From Caldithrix sp964598255 (GTDB taxonomy: Bacteria; Calditrichota; Calditrichia; Calditrichales; Calditrichaceae): 64,000 bases of DNA. This document shows, one piece after another, positions 8,914 through 17,608 of this stretch (position 1 is its first letter; each line of letters begins with the position of its first letter). The stretch spans positions 61,920 through 125,919 of the forward strand of contig CAZRBA010000037.1 in the NCBI GenBank assembly GCA_964598255.1, written 5' to 3'. Made by a program: the position numbers and the translations under genes. The notes under the pieces are model-generated. The model was given only the letters and a program-made list of their open reading frames with translations, was not told the origin of the DNA and made no database searches.

Positions 8914-9621
8914 TTACTCTTCGTAGTAAACGAGAATCCGTCCGCAATATTCACACGTGTAAATTTTTTCCATTTTCTTTACTTCGACGATTTTTTGCGG
9001 AGGGAGATAAGAATGACATCCGCCACAGAAACCGTTTTCAATTCTGGCAATTGCCTGTCCGCTTCTGGCTTCTCTTACCATTTCATACGTTTTAATGATT
9101 TCGGGTTTTGTTTTTTTAACGATGATATCGCGTTCTTGTTTCAATAATTTTTCTTCTTCGGCTGTTTCGTTCAGTTTTTTATTCAGTTCAATCCGGTTTT
9201 CTTCCAATTCATCATTTATTTTTTCGATCTCAGCTTCCAACTGTTGGATTTCATTATTCAGGTTTTCGATCAACTCTTTTTTTTCTTTAAGCTCTTGTTC
9301 GCCCGATTGCAATTTTTCTTTGGCAGAATCGGTTTCGGCCATAATGGCATCGTATTCGCGATTGGTTTTAACCTGGTATAATTTTTCTTCGAATTCTTCT
9401 AACTTATGTTTCGATTCTTCGATCAATAATTCCAGTTCTTTTTGGCGTAAACGCGCTTCTTTTAAGGACTCGTTTTTTTCACCGAGCAAATCCTTTTTCT
9501 CGGTGAGCTTTCCTTCCAGTTCCTGCACTATTAAAGGCAAATCACCTCGTTCATCGCGCAGTTCGTCCAGACGGTTGTCAATCTCTTGCAGCTCGATTAA
9601 AGCATATAGTGTTTGTTGCAA
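8914..9621 (-). CDS. Coiled-coil zinc-ribbon protein (zf-RING_7 / CdsZ-like)
   Basis: 235 residues. A long, strongly charged antiparallel coiled coil (about 1-175) is followed by a C4 zinc ribbon: CGGCHSYLPP then CEYCGRILVY about 20 residues later. This matches the PF02591 family of nucleic-acid-associated proteins of uncertain function found widely in bacteria. AGGAGG lies 8-9 bases before the ATG. Only about 20 bases separate its stop from the RNase P RNA 5' end, so the two may share a transcript. Confidence 0.88.
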   Translation of the reverse strand: MQQTLYALIELQEIDNRLDELRDERGDLPLIVQELEGKLTEKKDLLGEKNESLKEARLRQKELELLIEESKHKLEEFEEKLYQVKTNREYDAIMAETDSAKEKLQSGEQELKEKKELIENLNNEIQQLEAEIEKINDELEENRIELNKKLNETAEEEKLLKQERDIIVKKTKPEIIKTYEMVREARSGQAIARIENGFCGGCHSYLPPQKIVEVKKMEKIYTCEYCGRILVYYEE

Positions 9622-9649
9622 TGTATGTTACCTCCTTTTTATACAAAAA

Positions 9650-9681
9650 AAGTGCATCCATTTTACGAAATGAATGCACTT
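9650..9681 (-). terminator. Rho-independent terminator after the tRNA
   Basis: Inverted repeat AAGTGCATTCATTT / AAATGGATGCACTT with a short loop, followed on the minus strand by a run of seven T. It lies about 90 bases downstream of the tRNA 3' end and just before the ribosome site of the zinc-ribbon gene, separating the two transcripts. Confidence 0.8.
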
Positions 9682-9773
9682 GTTGGAATTTCTTTATTTC
9701 CAAAATTTGGAACTTTCTTCTGTGATTTAGGTGAAATTCCTTTCATCAAAAATCCTATTAATTATTTAGATTG

Positions 9774-9847
9774 TGGGCCCACAGGGACTCGAACCCCGGA
9801 CCAGCCGATTATGAGTCGGCCGCTCTAACCAACTGAGCTATGGGCCC
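9774..9847 (-). tRNA. tRNA with CAU anticodon (elongator Met; Ile2 not excluded)
   Basis: A 74-base cloverleaf on the minus strand. The acceptor GGGCCCA pairs with TGGGCCC, discriminator A. The D arm is GCTC-AGTTGGTTA-GAGC. The anticodon stem GCCGA/TCGGC has loop CTCATAA, giving anticodon CAU. The T arm is CGGGG-TTCGAGT-CCCTG. The 3' CCA is not encoded (CAA follows). The absence of a mismatch at 1-72 argues against initiator tRNA. CAU tRNAs can also be lysidine-modified tRNA-Ile2, and identity would need TilS determinants that I cannot settle by eye. Confidence 0.95.
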
Positions 9848-9898
9848 CCGTTAAATATCCGAGCCGGTAATTTATTAAAGCACTATTTTAAAATCAAA

Positions 9899-12106
9899 TC
9901 ATTTTTTCTCAATTTCCTGAATAAAAAAATCAAAATCAAAAATTTTTGTCCGATAATTTGCCTGAATTAAAAAATATTTTTTATTTGATGATTTTCGTGA
10001 TTGATAAATTCGAACAATATTGCCTTCCGTAATTTTTTTGTCTTTAATTTTATGAATAGAGCTTAGTAAAAGATTAAAAGCTTGTGCACCTGGCTTAAAT
10101 TTTTCGATATTTATCCCTTCCATTTCCGGTATCCAACCCAATTGCTTTAAAAAGAAAATTCGTAATGCTTCCGGTCGAAATTCGGAATCTGACTCATCGT
10201 ACCAACATTTCAATTCATACATCAGTTGTTGCGCAGGCATTTTTTTAAAGGCCTGCCAAAAATCATCCGCTTTACCGAGCCGCAACAACACGGGAGCGGT
10301 TTTTCCGGCATGAAGCCGCAAATGAACAGGATGCCTGGGAGCGGACAAGGGCACGGGCATCCAACCGTTGGTTAACACGCCTTTATTTTTACGCGAACCG
10401 TTAAACCTAACACGGAATTCGCTTTTTAACATACCCCAAATATCAAAAGCAACACCGCGTATTGTAAAAATTGTTTCCGCAAAAGATAACGCGGTAAGGC
10501 GGCTTCCGTTTAAAGAGAAACACTGTAAGACTGCTTTGCTTTGTTCTTTGTTTAGAGGCAAATAAAACTTTGCGGAACGATCGTTACGTACAACAAGCGG
10601 CTGCTCTTCTATGTAAATCGGTTCCGTACCATGATGTTTTACCGTAACTTGAATACGATTTTTTTTGCGTAAAAATTTGAATCGGCTGCGGTTTACCTTT
10701 AAAGTAACCTGCTCCCAAATTAACGGAAATACAATGTTTATTGAGCCAAACCGAATATGTATGCTCCGGAATTCGGGCGCGTGTAAAGGCGGTTTTAAAA
10801 TTTCGGGAACCAGATTAATTTTTTTTTCTTGCAATTGCAGCTTAAAGGCAACTCGTTTATTTAGATTAATGTAAAGCTGCCACTGATCGACGGTAATTTC
10901 GCAGAAATCTTGTTTACCAAAAGTATAATGGCGAACTATACCAAAAGGAAAGCTTTTCTGCGTATCATTATCCCCCAAAGGAACGCGACTACCGATTATT
11001 GCCAGCTTTTGTTCTACGGAAACGTGCATACCGAGGCTGATAATGGTAAGCAATTCAAATACGGCTTTATGGCTTTCCGGCAAACGGACGGCAACAAAAT
11101 CCACTGCATTTGGCGCCCACCAAAAACGTCTTTGAATTGCCAAAAGAACAAAAGCAAAAAATTCATCGGGATTTTCAAGTATTTCTCGTTCCCAACGAAA
11201 ACCTAATGCGGGTATTTGCAAATACTCCCAAAAATTTTGCAAATCGCTATCGAGCCGGACATCATCGGTAGCAGGTAACAAGTAACGCATAAAAAAGGAT
11301 TTCGGAGAATCCGCATTTTTACGCTGAATTTTGAGCGCAGAATTTTTGCTTTGGGCAAGGGCTTGCAAAAATAAATTCAGCCTGTTTAAACCAAGAGATA
11401 TTTTCGGAGTTTTCGCCAGATCGTCGATATCGAATCTGGCAAAAAAATCGCTTAATCGTTTCCACCAACCCAATTGAATAAAAACTTCCGCCAGCCAGAT
11501 AAAAACAGGAGTATGAATGCTGTCCGGCCTTAAATTACCATGGGAATCTATTTCTTTAAGCTCGGAAAAGAGAGAATCGATTTTTTTCTTTATAGCGAGA
11601 TCGGTCGTTGTAAAAAACGTTAAAGGATGTATTTGGTATTCATTTTGACGCCACTCTTGTAATCGGGCAATTAAGGAAGAAACTGCGAAAAGATCATCAT
11701 CGTCAGGTACCACGGCCCAGATCAGGTTTGACTTTTCGTCCGACTTCGTATAAATCTCGTCAGCGGAAATTAATTTTTGCCGGGCGGAGAGTTTAAATTT
11801 GACATCCGTGGCATTTACTTGCTGCCGTACCGTTACAATGGTACGTTCAAAATAATCGATAAATTCAATGGAACCACGAATGTTCCGATAAAGGGTGTAA
11901 TACAAACGGGTTTGCGGACACCGATAGGCGTATTTTTGGAAACCGGTGTTTTCCGGCAATTCTATTTCAACGCTTTGCCTAAAATTCGTAATTTTACTTA
12001 CATTAAATTCTTTGGCCAATAAAAACGTTGCCGAAGCGGAGCGGCAATCATAGCGATGACGCAAACATTCATGAATAAATTGTTGGATTTGTTCCGCAGA
12101 TTGCAT
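9899..12106 (-). CDS. Large protein of unknown function
   Basis: 735 residues, no signal peptide and no clear membrane helices. Composition is rich in Phe, Trp, Lys and Arg, with many alternating hydrophobic and charged stretches that suggest beta structure in the second half (about 400-620). The N-terminal 100 residues look globular and contain two Cys (Cys14 and Cys21). I recognise no catalytic motif. The frame is fully open over 2.2 kb and its codon use resembles its neighbours, so it is a real gene. It lies between the rseP terminator and the tRNA and is probably its own transcription unit. Confidence 0.8.
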   Translation of the reverse strand: MQSAEQIQQFIHECLRHRYDCRSASATFLLAKEFNVSKITNFRQSVEIELPENTGFQKYAYRCPQTRLYYTLYRNIRGSIEFIDYFERTIVTVRQQVNATDVKFKLSARQKLISADEIYTKSDEKSNLIWAVVPDDDDLFAVSSLIARLQEWRQNEYQIHPLTFFTTTDLAIKKKIDSLFSELKEIDSHGNLRPDSIHTPVFIWLAEVFIQLGWWKRLSDFFARFDIDDLAKTPKISLGLNRLNLFLQALAQSKNSALKIQRKNADSPKSFFMRYLLPATDDVRLDSDLQNFWEYLQIPALGFRWEREILENPDEFFAFVLLAIQRRFWWAPNAVDFVAVRLPESHKAVFELLTIISLGMHVSVEQKLAIIGSRVPLGDNDTQKSFPFGIVRHYTFGKQDFCEITVDQWQLYINLNKRVAFKLQLQEKKINLVPEILKPPLHAPEFRSIHIRFGSINIVFPLIWEQVTLKVNRSRFKFLRKKNRIQVTVKHHGTEPIYIEEQPLVVRNDRSAKFYLPLNKEQSKAVLQCFSLNGSRLTALSFAETIFTIRGVAFDIWGMLKSEFRVRFNGSRKNKGVLTNGWMPVPLSAPRHPVHLRLHAGKTAPVLLRLGKADDFWQAFKKMPAQQLMYELKCWYDESDSEFRPEALRIFFLKQLGWIPEMEGINIEKFKPGAQAFNLLLSSIHKIKDKKITEGNIVRIYQSRKSSNKKYFLIQANYRTKIFDFDFFIQEIEKK

Positions 12107-12132
12107 AGTACATTACCCGACTGTCAGCAAAA

Positions 12133-12163
12133 AAGGCCATGTTCGCCGAAGAAGCATGGCCTT
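12133..12163 (-). terminator. Rho-independent terminator after rseP
   Basis: Perfect 9-bp inverted repeat AAGGCCATG / CATGGCCTT with a 13-base loop, followed on the minus strand by six T. It lies 23 bases after the rseP stop and closes that transcript before the 735-residue gene. Confidence 0.85.
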
Positions 12164-12185
12164 GATAATTTGAATTTTAACTTAT

Positions 12186-13505
12186 CTACTTAAAAAACAA
12201 CCGGCTTATATCGATGTAAAAAATGAAAATAATCAATGTAAACAGAATGGCTAATCCCACTTGCTGAATCCGCAACTTTATTTTCATGGGTATGGGTTTA
12301 CCGCGGATAGCTTCCCAAACGATAAACACCAAGTGCCCGCCATCCAGTCCGGGAATCGGTAAAATATTAAAAAAGGCCAGTACCGAACTCAAAGCAGCAA
12401 TAAGGTACCACAAATACGCCCAACCGGCTCGTGCCGCATCACCGGCCATTTTGGCAATCATAATCGGTCCGCCAACCAGTTCCCTGGCCGATTTGGTTCC
12501 GGTAAAAATCCAATAAATCGCTTTAGCGTTTAACACGATTAAATCAATCGTATTATTAAATCCCAAGACAATGGCTTTGGGCAACCCGACTTCCCGATGT
12601 TCATAGTAATACGAAATACCTATTTTGCCTACTTTAACCAGTTTTCCGTTTTTATCCTTTTCTTCAAAAACCTTAGGTGTAATTTGGGCGGTAAAAAGTG
12701 AATCGCCCCGTTTCCATTTTATGGGAATCGTCTTGCCCGGATATTTGCGAATAACTTGGGTCATTTGGCTCCAGTCTTTAATCGGCTGTCCGGCGATCTC
12801 AACAATCAGATCACCACGTTTAAGGCCGATTTTTTCGGCAGGCATTCCAGGAGAAATTTCCCCGACACGGGCGGAAATTTCCGGAGCGATATTTAGTTGT
12901 TCACCGTTTTTTTCCTTAAAAAAACTTTTTTTATATTTTAAGCGTACTATTTTGCCGTTGCGTTCAACGGTAAAGACGATATCTTTTCCGAGATTATCGA
13001 CAAAGCGTTCCTGAATTTCATTCCAATTGTGCACGGGCTGACCGTTAACCTTTAGAATTCTATCGGATTTTCGAAAGCCTACCTGAGCGGCAACGCCTTT
13101 TTCTCCTACCCAACCGATGGTGGTTTCCGGAATAATACGTTCGCCTTGATAAAAATTAAGCAAAGCCAACACCACTACCGCCAGCAAAAAATTCATAATA
13201 ACCCCGCCGGAGATAATAATGATTTTTTGCCAGGTTTTTTTGGATTGAAATTCATCGGGAGCGCCCGTAATATTGGTATCCATGCTTTCGTCAATAAATC
13301 CGGCCATTTTTACATAGCCGCCTAACGGAATAGCGGCAATTACAAACTCTATTCCTTTGATGGTTTTGCTGAATAGTTTCGGAGGGAAACCGATGGAAAA
13401 ACGTTCGACGCGCACCCCCATTAAAATAGCCGCAATAAAATGACCGAATTCATGAATAATAACCAGCAAGCCAAATACAAATATAACCGCTAATAATGTT
13501 GTCAT
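12186..13505 (-). CDS. rseP: RIP metalloprotease RseP (site-2 protease)
   Basis: A 439-residue intramembrane zinc protease. The metal site HEFGH is in the first membrane helix (residues 19-23), and the second metal ligand motif is in NILPIPGLDGGHL near residue 380. Two PDZ domains lie between (about 120-200 and 205-285), the second with PGMPAEKIGLKRGDLI. About four membrane helices are visible. The family cleaves anti-sigma factors during envelope stress and removes leftover signal peptides. It sits downstream of the outer-membrane assembly genes, as in many Gram-negative genomes. A terminator follows. Confidence 0.95.
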   Translation of the reverse strand: MTTLLAVIFVFGLLVIIHEFGHFIAAILMGVRVERFSIGFPPKLFSKTIKGIEFVIAAIPLGGYVKMAGFIDESMDTNITGAPDEFQSKKTWQKIIIISGGVIMNFLLAVVVLALLNFYQGERIIPETTIGWVGEKGVAAQVGFRKSDRILKVNGQPVHNWNEIQERFVDNLGKDIVFTVERNGKIVRLKYKKSFFKEKNGEQLNIAPEISARVGEISPGMPAEKIGLKRGDLIVEIAGQPIKDWSQMTQVIRKYPGKTIPIKWKRGDSLFTAQITPKVFEEKDKNGKLVKVGKIGISYYYEHREVGLPKAIVLGFNNTIDLIVLNAKAIYWIFTGTKSARELVGGPIMIAKMAGDAARAGWAYLWYLIAALSSVLAFFNILPIPGLDGGHLVFIVWEAIRGKPIPMKIKLRIQQVGLAILFTLIIFIFYIDISRLFFK

Positions 13506-13544
13506 CTAATAATTAATCTCCTGCTAAATTTCTAACGAACAAAA

Positions 13545-13564
13545 TAGCTCGCCAAAGCGAGCTA
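13545..13564 (-). terminator. Possible terminator after the beta-barrel gene
   Basis: Perfect 7-bp inverted repeat TAGCTCG / CGAGCTA with a 6-base loop, followed on the minus strand by a short ATTTTG tract. It lies 50 bases past the stop at 13614. The U tract is weak, so termination may be partial. Confidence 0.5.
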
Positions 13565-13613
13565 AAGGTGCAACGCATACCAAAGGCAAAATGTTTCTTT
13601 AGGATCTATGTAT

Positions 13614-14480
13614 TTAGAACACAAACATTACGCCGCCGGAAACGGATTTGTACGTACCGATGTTGTAATCGGCATGAACATTTAGGAATAACAACGTAAA
13701 ACTAATGCCTGCATTTAGCCGCAACCCGTTTTCACCGTCTATGGTTACATCGCCTAAAGAGGTACCCGATACCAGTTGCGTGGTTTTAACGGTAGTGCTG
13801 GAAACATCATATCCCACACCGCCATACACGTCAAAAGGAATAAAAGGCAAGGTACCGGAAGCCTGAACATTCATGGAAAAGGTGCCCGAATCCAAATAAT
13901 CACTAAGGGTCAGTTTATGATATGCGGCTTGCAAACCAAAGTCAATAGGAAACATGGGAATGGGGATCAAATCGCTCAATTCATATTTTAATCCGCCGCC
14001 ATAAATGGTTACGCGGCCGAAATCTCCGAGATCTTTAGTGGCAAAACGAACCATGGCTTCAAAATTGGCGAACAAGCCGATATTGGCATGCAAGACGGGA
14101 ACGATAAACTTGTTTTCATCCGTACCGGGAATTAAGAGCGGATTGCTCGTTTTGCTCGGCCCGAAAACAGTTGGTGCTTGCACGTTTTGACCAGAAGGTA
14201 GGGTAAAGCCAAAGTACTTATCTTCATCGGGAATCATTACATAAGTTGCGCTAATACCGATATCAAAACGAGGGAACGATTTGGCATAACCACGATGAAA
14301 TAAGGCTCCGCCCATTCCTGTTCCGATTGCGGTGGCAAAAGGCTTAACGTAACCGACCAGGTAAACTTTATTTCCCTGCTGAATTACTTCCTTCAGGTTA
14401 TCTTCAAAATCACTGGCTTTTAACAGACTAAAGCCACCCGAAAAAACAACGGCTAAAAGAATTACTAAAAATCGTTTCAT
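13614..14480 (-). CDS. Outer-membrane beta-barrel protein (DUF6588-like)
   Basis: 288 residues with a Sec signal peptide (about 1-22, cleavage near KAS). The mature part is made of alternating amphipathic strands rich in Gly, Phe and Tyr and ends in a C-terminal Phe (VSGGVMFVF), the usual BamA recognition signal. The overall look fits the small barrel family annotated DUF6588 in Bacteroidota relatives; the cargo or role is unknown. It lies in the outer-membrane biogenesis block between a ligase-like gene and rseP. Confidence 0.82.
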   Translation of the reverse strand: MKRFLVILLAVVFSGGFSLLKASDFEDNLKEVIQQGNKVYLVGYVKPFATAIGTGMGGALFHRGYAKSFPRFDIGISATYVMIPDEDKYFGFTLPSGQNVQAPTVFGPSKTSNPLLIPGTDENKFIVPVLHANIGLFANFEAMVRFATKDLGDFGRVTIYGGGLKYELSDLIPIPMFPIDFGLQAAYHKLTLSDYLDSGTFSMNVQASGTLPFIPFDVYGGVGYDVSSTTVKTTQLVSGTSLGDVTIDGENGLRLNAGISFTLLFLNVHADYNIGTYKSVSGGVMFVF

Positions 14481-14576
14481 GGTGCCTCCTAAATTTATTT
14501 CTTCATTTTCTTACTATCGCAATTTGGGTACCGTAACTTTATTAATGACGTCATCTTTCTCAAAACGATAGATAAG

Positions 14577-15413
14577 TTATTGAATTTTAAATTGATCGAC
14601 AAATTTTTGTGCGTTGTTCTTTTCCGTTTGGGAAAGTTCCTGATAAAATAAATTAATTTTTAATGACCGCTCCAATTGCTGCAACAGGGCTTCTGCTATT
14701 TGTTGCGGTGTTATGAAGCGCGGATTCACAGCTTTTAACGGGATGGAACTGTTTAGTAAACGTTCATAATAATTCTGTTTTGCCCGAGAGTCCAAATTTA
14801 GAAAATCAATAATTTCATTTTGCTTATCGCCTATTAAAACGGATCCGTGCTGTAACAGGGCGTTTTTGTAAAGTTTTTGCGCACTGCCCACAACTTTTTT
14901 TTGTTTAAATTGTATTTCTGCAAAGGCTGGTCTGTTAAAGCAGGCAAAACGTTTTCGATTTTCTTTCAGGTAATTTTCTCTGTCATCAGTATAGTTCAGT
15001 TCTACTTCGTACCCCAGTTGGTTCAATGCACTGGCCAATAATTCATGGAAAATACGATATATTTCATGATGATTTAAATTGGTTCGGGGCACAATGAGGG
15101 CATAGGTCAATTCTTCGCTATGGAAAATGGCACTACCGCCTGTGGGCCGCCGTACCGCTTGGTAGCCCCGCGAATGCACACACGATAAATCCACAAGGTT
15201 TTGATCCTGATGGTATCCTAAGGAAAGACAAAACGGATCCCACCCATAAAATCTCAGAATCGGAACAGTGGTCTCCCGCGCAGATTGAGCCAATGCGTAA
15301 TCTAAGGCCATGTTAAATGCACCGTTAAAAATTTGATAGGGTAAAATGCGTAAAGAGGAAAAAGGAAAATCGGAATTTAAATTTTGCTCATTTTTCCGGG
15401 CGGATAATTCCAC
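14577..15413 (-). CDS. Lipoate-protein ligase A family protein
   Basis: 278 residues of the BPL/LplA fold. Visible are FYGWDPFCLSLGYHQD near residue 55, the nucleotide/lipoate-binding motif RRPTGGSAIFH near 90 and KKVVGSAQKLYKNALLQHGS near 175, with the catalytic Lys in the KxxGSAQ segment. The family transfers lipoyl or octanoyl groups to lipoyl domains of dehydrogenase complexes or GcvH. Start is a GTG that overlaps the end of lpxA by 26 bases, so it is coupled to lipid A genes although its reaction is unrelated. It could be an octanoyltransferase (LipM-like) instead of a scavenging ligase. Confidence 0.88.
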   Translation of the reverse strand: MELSARKNEQNLNSDFPFSSLRILPYQIFNGAFNMALDYALAQSARETTVPILRFYGWDPFCLSLGYHQDQNLVDLSCVHSRGYQAVRRPTGGSAIFHSEELTYALIVPRTNLNHHEIYRIFHELLASALNQLGYEVELNYTDDRENYLKENRKRFACFNRPAFAEIQFKQKKVVGSAQKLYKNALLQHGSVLIGDKQNEIIDFLNLDSRAKQNYYERLLNSSIPLKAVNPRFITPQQIAEALLQQLERSLKINLFYQELSQTEKNNAQKFVDQFKIQ

Positions 15414-16170
15414 GTTCGCTTCCCTTTAAGAAGTTGAGAATCGTTTCGATTTCCGCGGTAGGCTCAAATGTTTCTTCGATTGTTTTGATGGCCTTTTTTA
15501 AGGTTAAATTTTCACGATACAACACATGGTAAGCTTTTTTGATTATTTCCAATTGTTCACGCGAAAAGCCGCGTCGCCTAAGGCCAATTGTGTTTAGTCC
15601 CGCATATCGTAATGGTTCGCCGGCGGCCAGGACATACGGCGGGATATCTTGCGAAACTCTCAACCCTCCGCCGATAAAGGCATGTGGCCCAATATGCACA
15701 AACTGGTGAATGGCGGTTAACCCGCCAATACCCACATTATTACCGATAATAACATGCCCGGCCATATTTACGGAATTGGCAATTACAACATTGTCTCCGA
15801 TTTGGCAATCGTGCGCGACATGAGAATAAGCCATTAACAGGCAATTGCTACCAACACGCGTATAATAACTATGTGAGGTGCCTCTGTTTACGGTTGCATA
15901 TTCGCGTACGGTGGTATTGTCACCAATGGTAACATACGTTTTTTCATTTTCAAATTTCAAATCTTGGGGTACGGTACCGATAACTGCACCTGCACTTATT
16001 TTGCAAGCTTTTCCCAATGTTGATCCGGCTGCAATTATGGCATGAGGGCCAATAACGGAGCCGTCTCCTATTTCGGTTTCTTCTTCGATAATCGCATAAG
16101 GTGCAATCGTCACATCGCTTCCCAATTTTGCTTTGGGATGAACAATCGCAGAAGGATGTATTTGAACCAA
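15388..16170 (-). CDS. lpxA: Acyl-ACP--UDP-N-acetylglucosamine O-acyltransferase LpxA
   Basis: A 260-residue left-handed beta-helix acyltransferase catalysing the first step of lipid A synthesis. Hexapeptide repeats run from IHPSAIVHPKAKLG to about residue 185. The catalytic His lies in MAYSHVAHDCQIGD near residue 122, and GLTAIHQFVHIG follows. The C-terminal helical domain includes NTIGLRRRGFS, typical of LpxA. Start is a TTG with AGGGAG upstream; no better start is available. It follows lpxC-fabZ by 11 bases, as in other FCB-group genomes. Confidence 0.95.
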   Translation of the reverse strand: MVQIHPSAIVHPKAKLGSDVTIAPYAIIEEETEIGDGSVIGPHAIIAAGSTLGKACKISAGAVIGTVPQDLKFENEKTYVTIGDNTTVREYATVNRGTSHSYYTRVGSNCLLMAYSHVAHDCQIGDNVVIANSVNMAGHVIIGNNVGIGGLTAIHQFVHIGPHAFIGGGLRVSQDIPPYVLAAGEPLRYAGLNTIGLRRRGFSREQLEIIKKAYHVLYRENLTLKKAIKTIEETFEPTAEIETILNFLKGSERGIIRPEK

Positions 16171-16181
16171 ATTTTTTCTCC

Positions 16182-17594
16182 CTAATAATTATCAACAACA
16201 GCCGCCATCATTTCGGCTTCGCATACCAGTTCGCCTTTAACGTAGGCTTTTCCGGCCATTTTAAAAGTAGTTCGACGGTTACGCAGCATTTCCAGTTCCA
16301 TCACCAACTGATCGCCGGGTTGTACGATTTTACGAAAGCGTACTTTATCGATTCCCATAAAAAAGACCAACTTGTTTTCCACTTCGGCCTGTTCATTTAG
16401 TAAAAGAATACCGCCCACCTGCGCCATGGCTTCCACAATTAAAACGCCGGGCATTACTGGTTTTTGCGGAAAATGTCCCTGAAAAAAAGGTTCGTTTACG
16501 GTTACGTTTTTAATGCCCACGGCACGCTTTTCCGGCTCTAATTCGATAATGGCATCGACCATTAAAAACGGATAGCGATGAGGCAGAATTTTTTTGATTG
16601 CATTAATATCAAAGACAATCCCTTTGCTACTAACATCCTGATATTTGCGGGTTAAGCGCTGTTTTTTGTAAATATTTCTTAAAATTTTGGCAAACTCAAT
16701 ATTACTTTGATGCCCAGGACGCGCGGCTAAAATTTGCGATTTAATATTGACGCCCACCAAAGCCAGATCGCCTAACATATCCAGTAATTTATGTCGGGCG
16801 GGTTCATTGGGAAAACGCAAGGCTTTATCGTTTAAAATACCACTTTTCCCCAGTTCCACATCCTGAGCAATGCCAAATTTCTTTTTAAGACGTTCAATTT
16901 CGTCATCATCCAGCACACGATCAACAATAACCACGGCCGAATCCAAATCGCCACCTTTAATCAGGCCCTGCTCTGCCAAAGCTTCAATTTCGTGTAAAAA
17001 GGCAAATGTTCGCGCGGGGGCAAATTCGGTAATAAATTCGTGCTCCAGCGAAAACAATCCTGTATGTTGGCTGCCCAAAGCAGGGTTTTTATAATCGATC
17101 ATCAGGGTAATGCGATATTCGTCGGTGGGCAATGCAACAAATTCAACGCCGCGGCGTTCATTTTTGTAATTAACAGGTTCGTCAATAACCAAATATTCTT
17201 TGTCCGCATCCTGTTCGATGATTTCGGCTTCGAGGAGTTTATTTACAAAAGGCATGGCCGAACCATCGACAATCGGGGGTTCATTGGCATTCAATTCGAT
17301 AATGATATTATCAATTTCCAGGCCGACCAAGGCCGCAAGGACATGTTCTACGGTATGAATTTCAACATCATCTTTGCGCAGAGTTGTACCGCGGCTACTG
17401 TCAATGGAATCGTCCATTACCACAAATTCAACCAAAGCCGGAATCTCCGGTTTTTCGGGTAAATCGACGCGTACGAATTTTCGTCCGTAATTAACGGGAG
17501 CTGGTTTAAAAGTTATTTTGGTGTTATTTCCGGTATGAATACCTCTGCCTTTTAACGAAACCGTTTTTTTGATCGTTCTCTGTTTCTTGGTCAT
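16182..17594 (-). CDS. lpxC-fabZ: Fused UDP-3-O-acyl-GlcNAc deacetylase / 3-hydroxyacyl-ACP dehydratase
   Basis: 470 residues. The N-terminal part (1-310) is the zinc deacetylase LpxC: GRGIHTG near residue 15, zinc ligand His in TVEHVLAAL, substrate region ANEPPIVDGSAMPF and the zinc ligands in RHKLLDMLGDLAL near 240. The C-terminal part (320-470) is FabZ: HRYPFLMVDAI with the catalytic His, and GHFPQKPVMPGVLIVEAMAQ with the catalytic Glu. LpxC commits lipid A synthesis; FabZ dehydrates hydroxyacyl-ACP for fatty acid elongation. The fusion is known in Bacteroidota and relatives and places lipid A and phospholipid branch enzymes on one chain. Confidence 0.96.
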   Translation of the reverse strand: MTKKQRTIKKTVSLKGRGIHTGNNTKITFKPAPVNYGRKFVRVDLPEKPEIPALVEFVVMDDSIDSSRGTTLRKDDVEIHTVEHVLAALVGLEIDNIIIELNANEPPIVDGSAMPFVNKLLEAEIIEQDADKEYLVIDEPVNYKNERRGVEFVALPTDEYRITLMIDYKNPALGSQHTGLFSLEHEFITEFAPARTFAFLHEIEALAEQGLIKGGDLDSAVVIVDRVLDDDEIERLKKKFGIAQDVELGKSGILNDKALRFPNEPARHKLLDMLGDLALVGVNIKSQILAARPGHQSNIEFAKILRNIYKKQRLTRKYQDVSSKGIVFDINAIKKILPHRYPFLMVDAIIELEPEKRAVGIKNVTVNEPFFQGHFPQKPVMPGVLIVEAMAQVGGILLLNEQAEVENKLVFFMGIDKVRFRKIVQPGDQLVMELEMLRNRRTTFKMAGKAYVKGELVCEAEMMAAVVDNY

Positions 17595-17608
17595 GGAAAC
17601 TCCGTAAA

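Noticed and set aside
8521..9147. Open frames of up to 166 codons on both strands around 8521-9147
   Set aside because: They lie in the RNase P RNA gene or opposite the zinc-ribbon gene; the RNA conservation explains the sequence.
9095..9673. 192-codon Ser-rich plus-strand frame
   Set aside because: It is the complement of the coiled-coil zinc-ribbon gene; the Ser and Phe richness comes from the Glu and Lys codons on the other strand.
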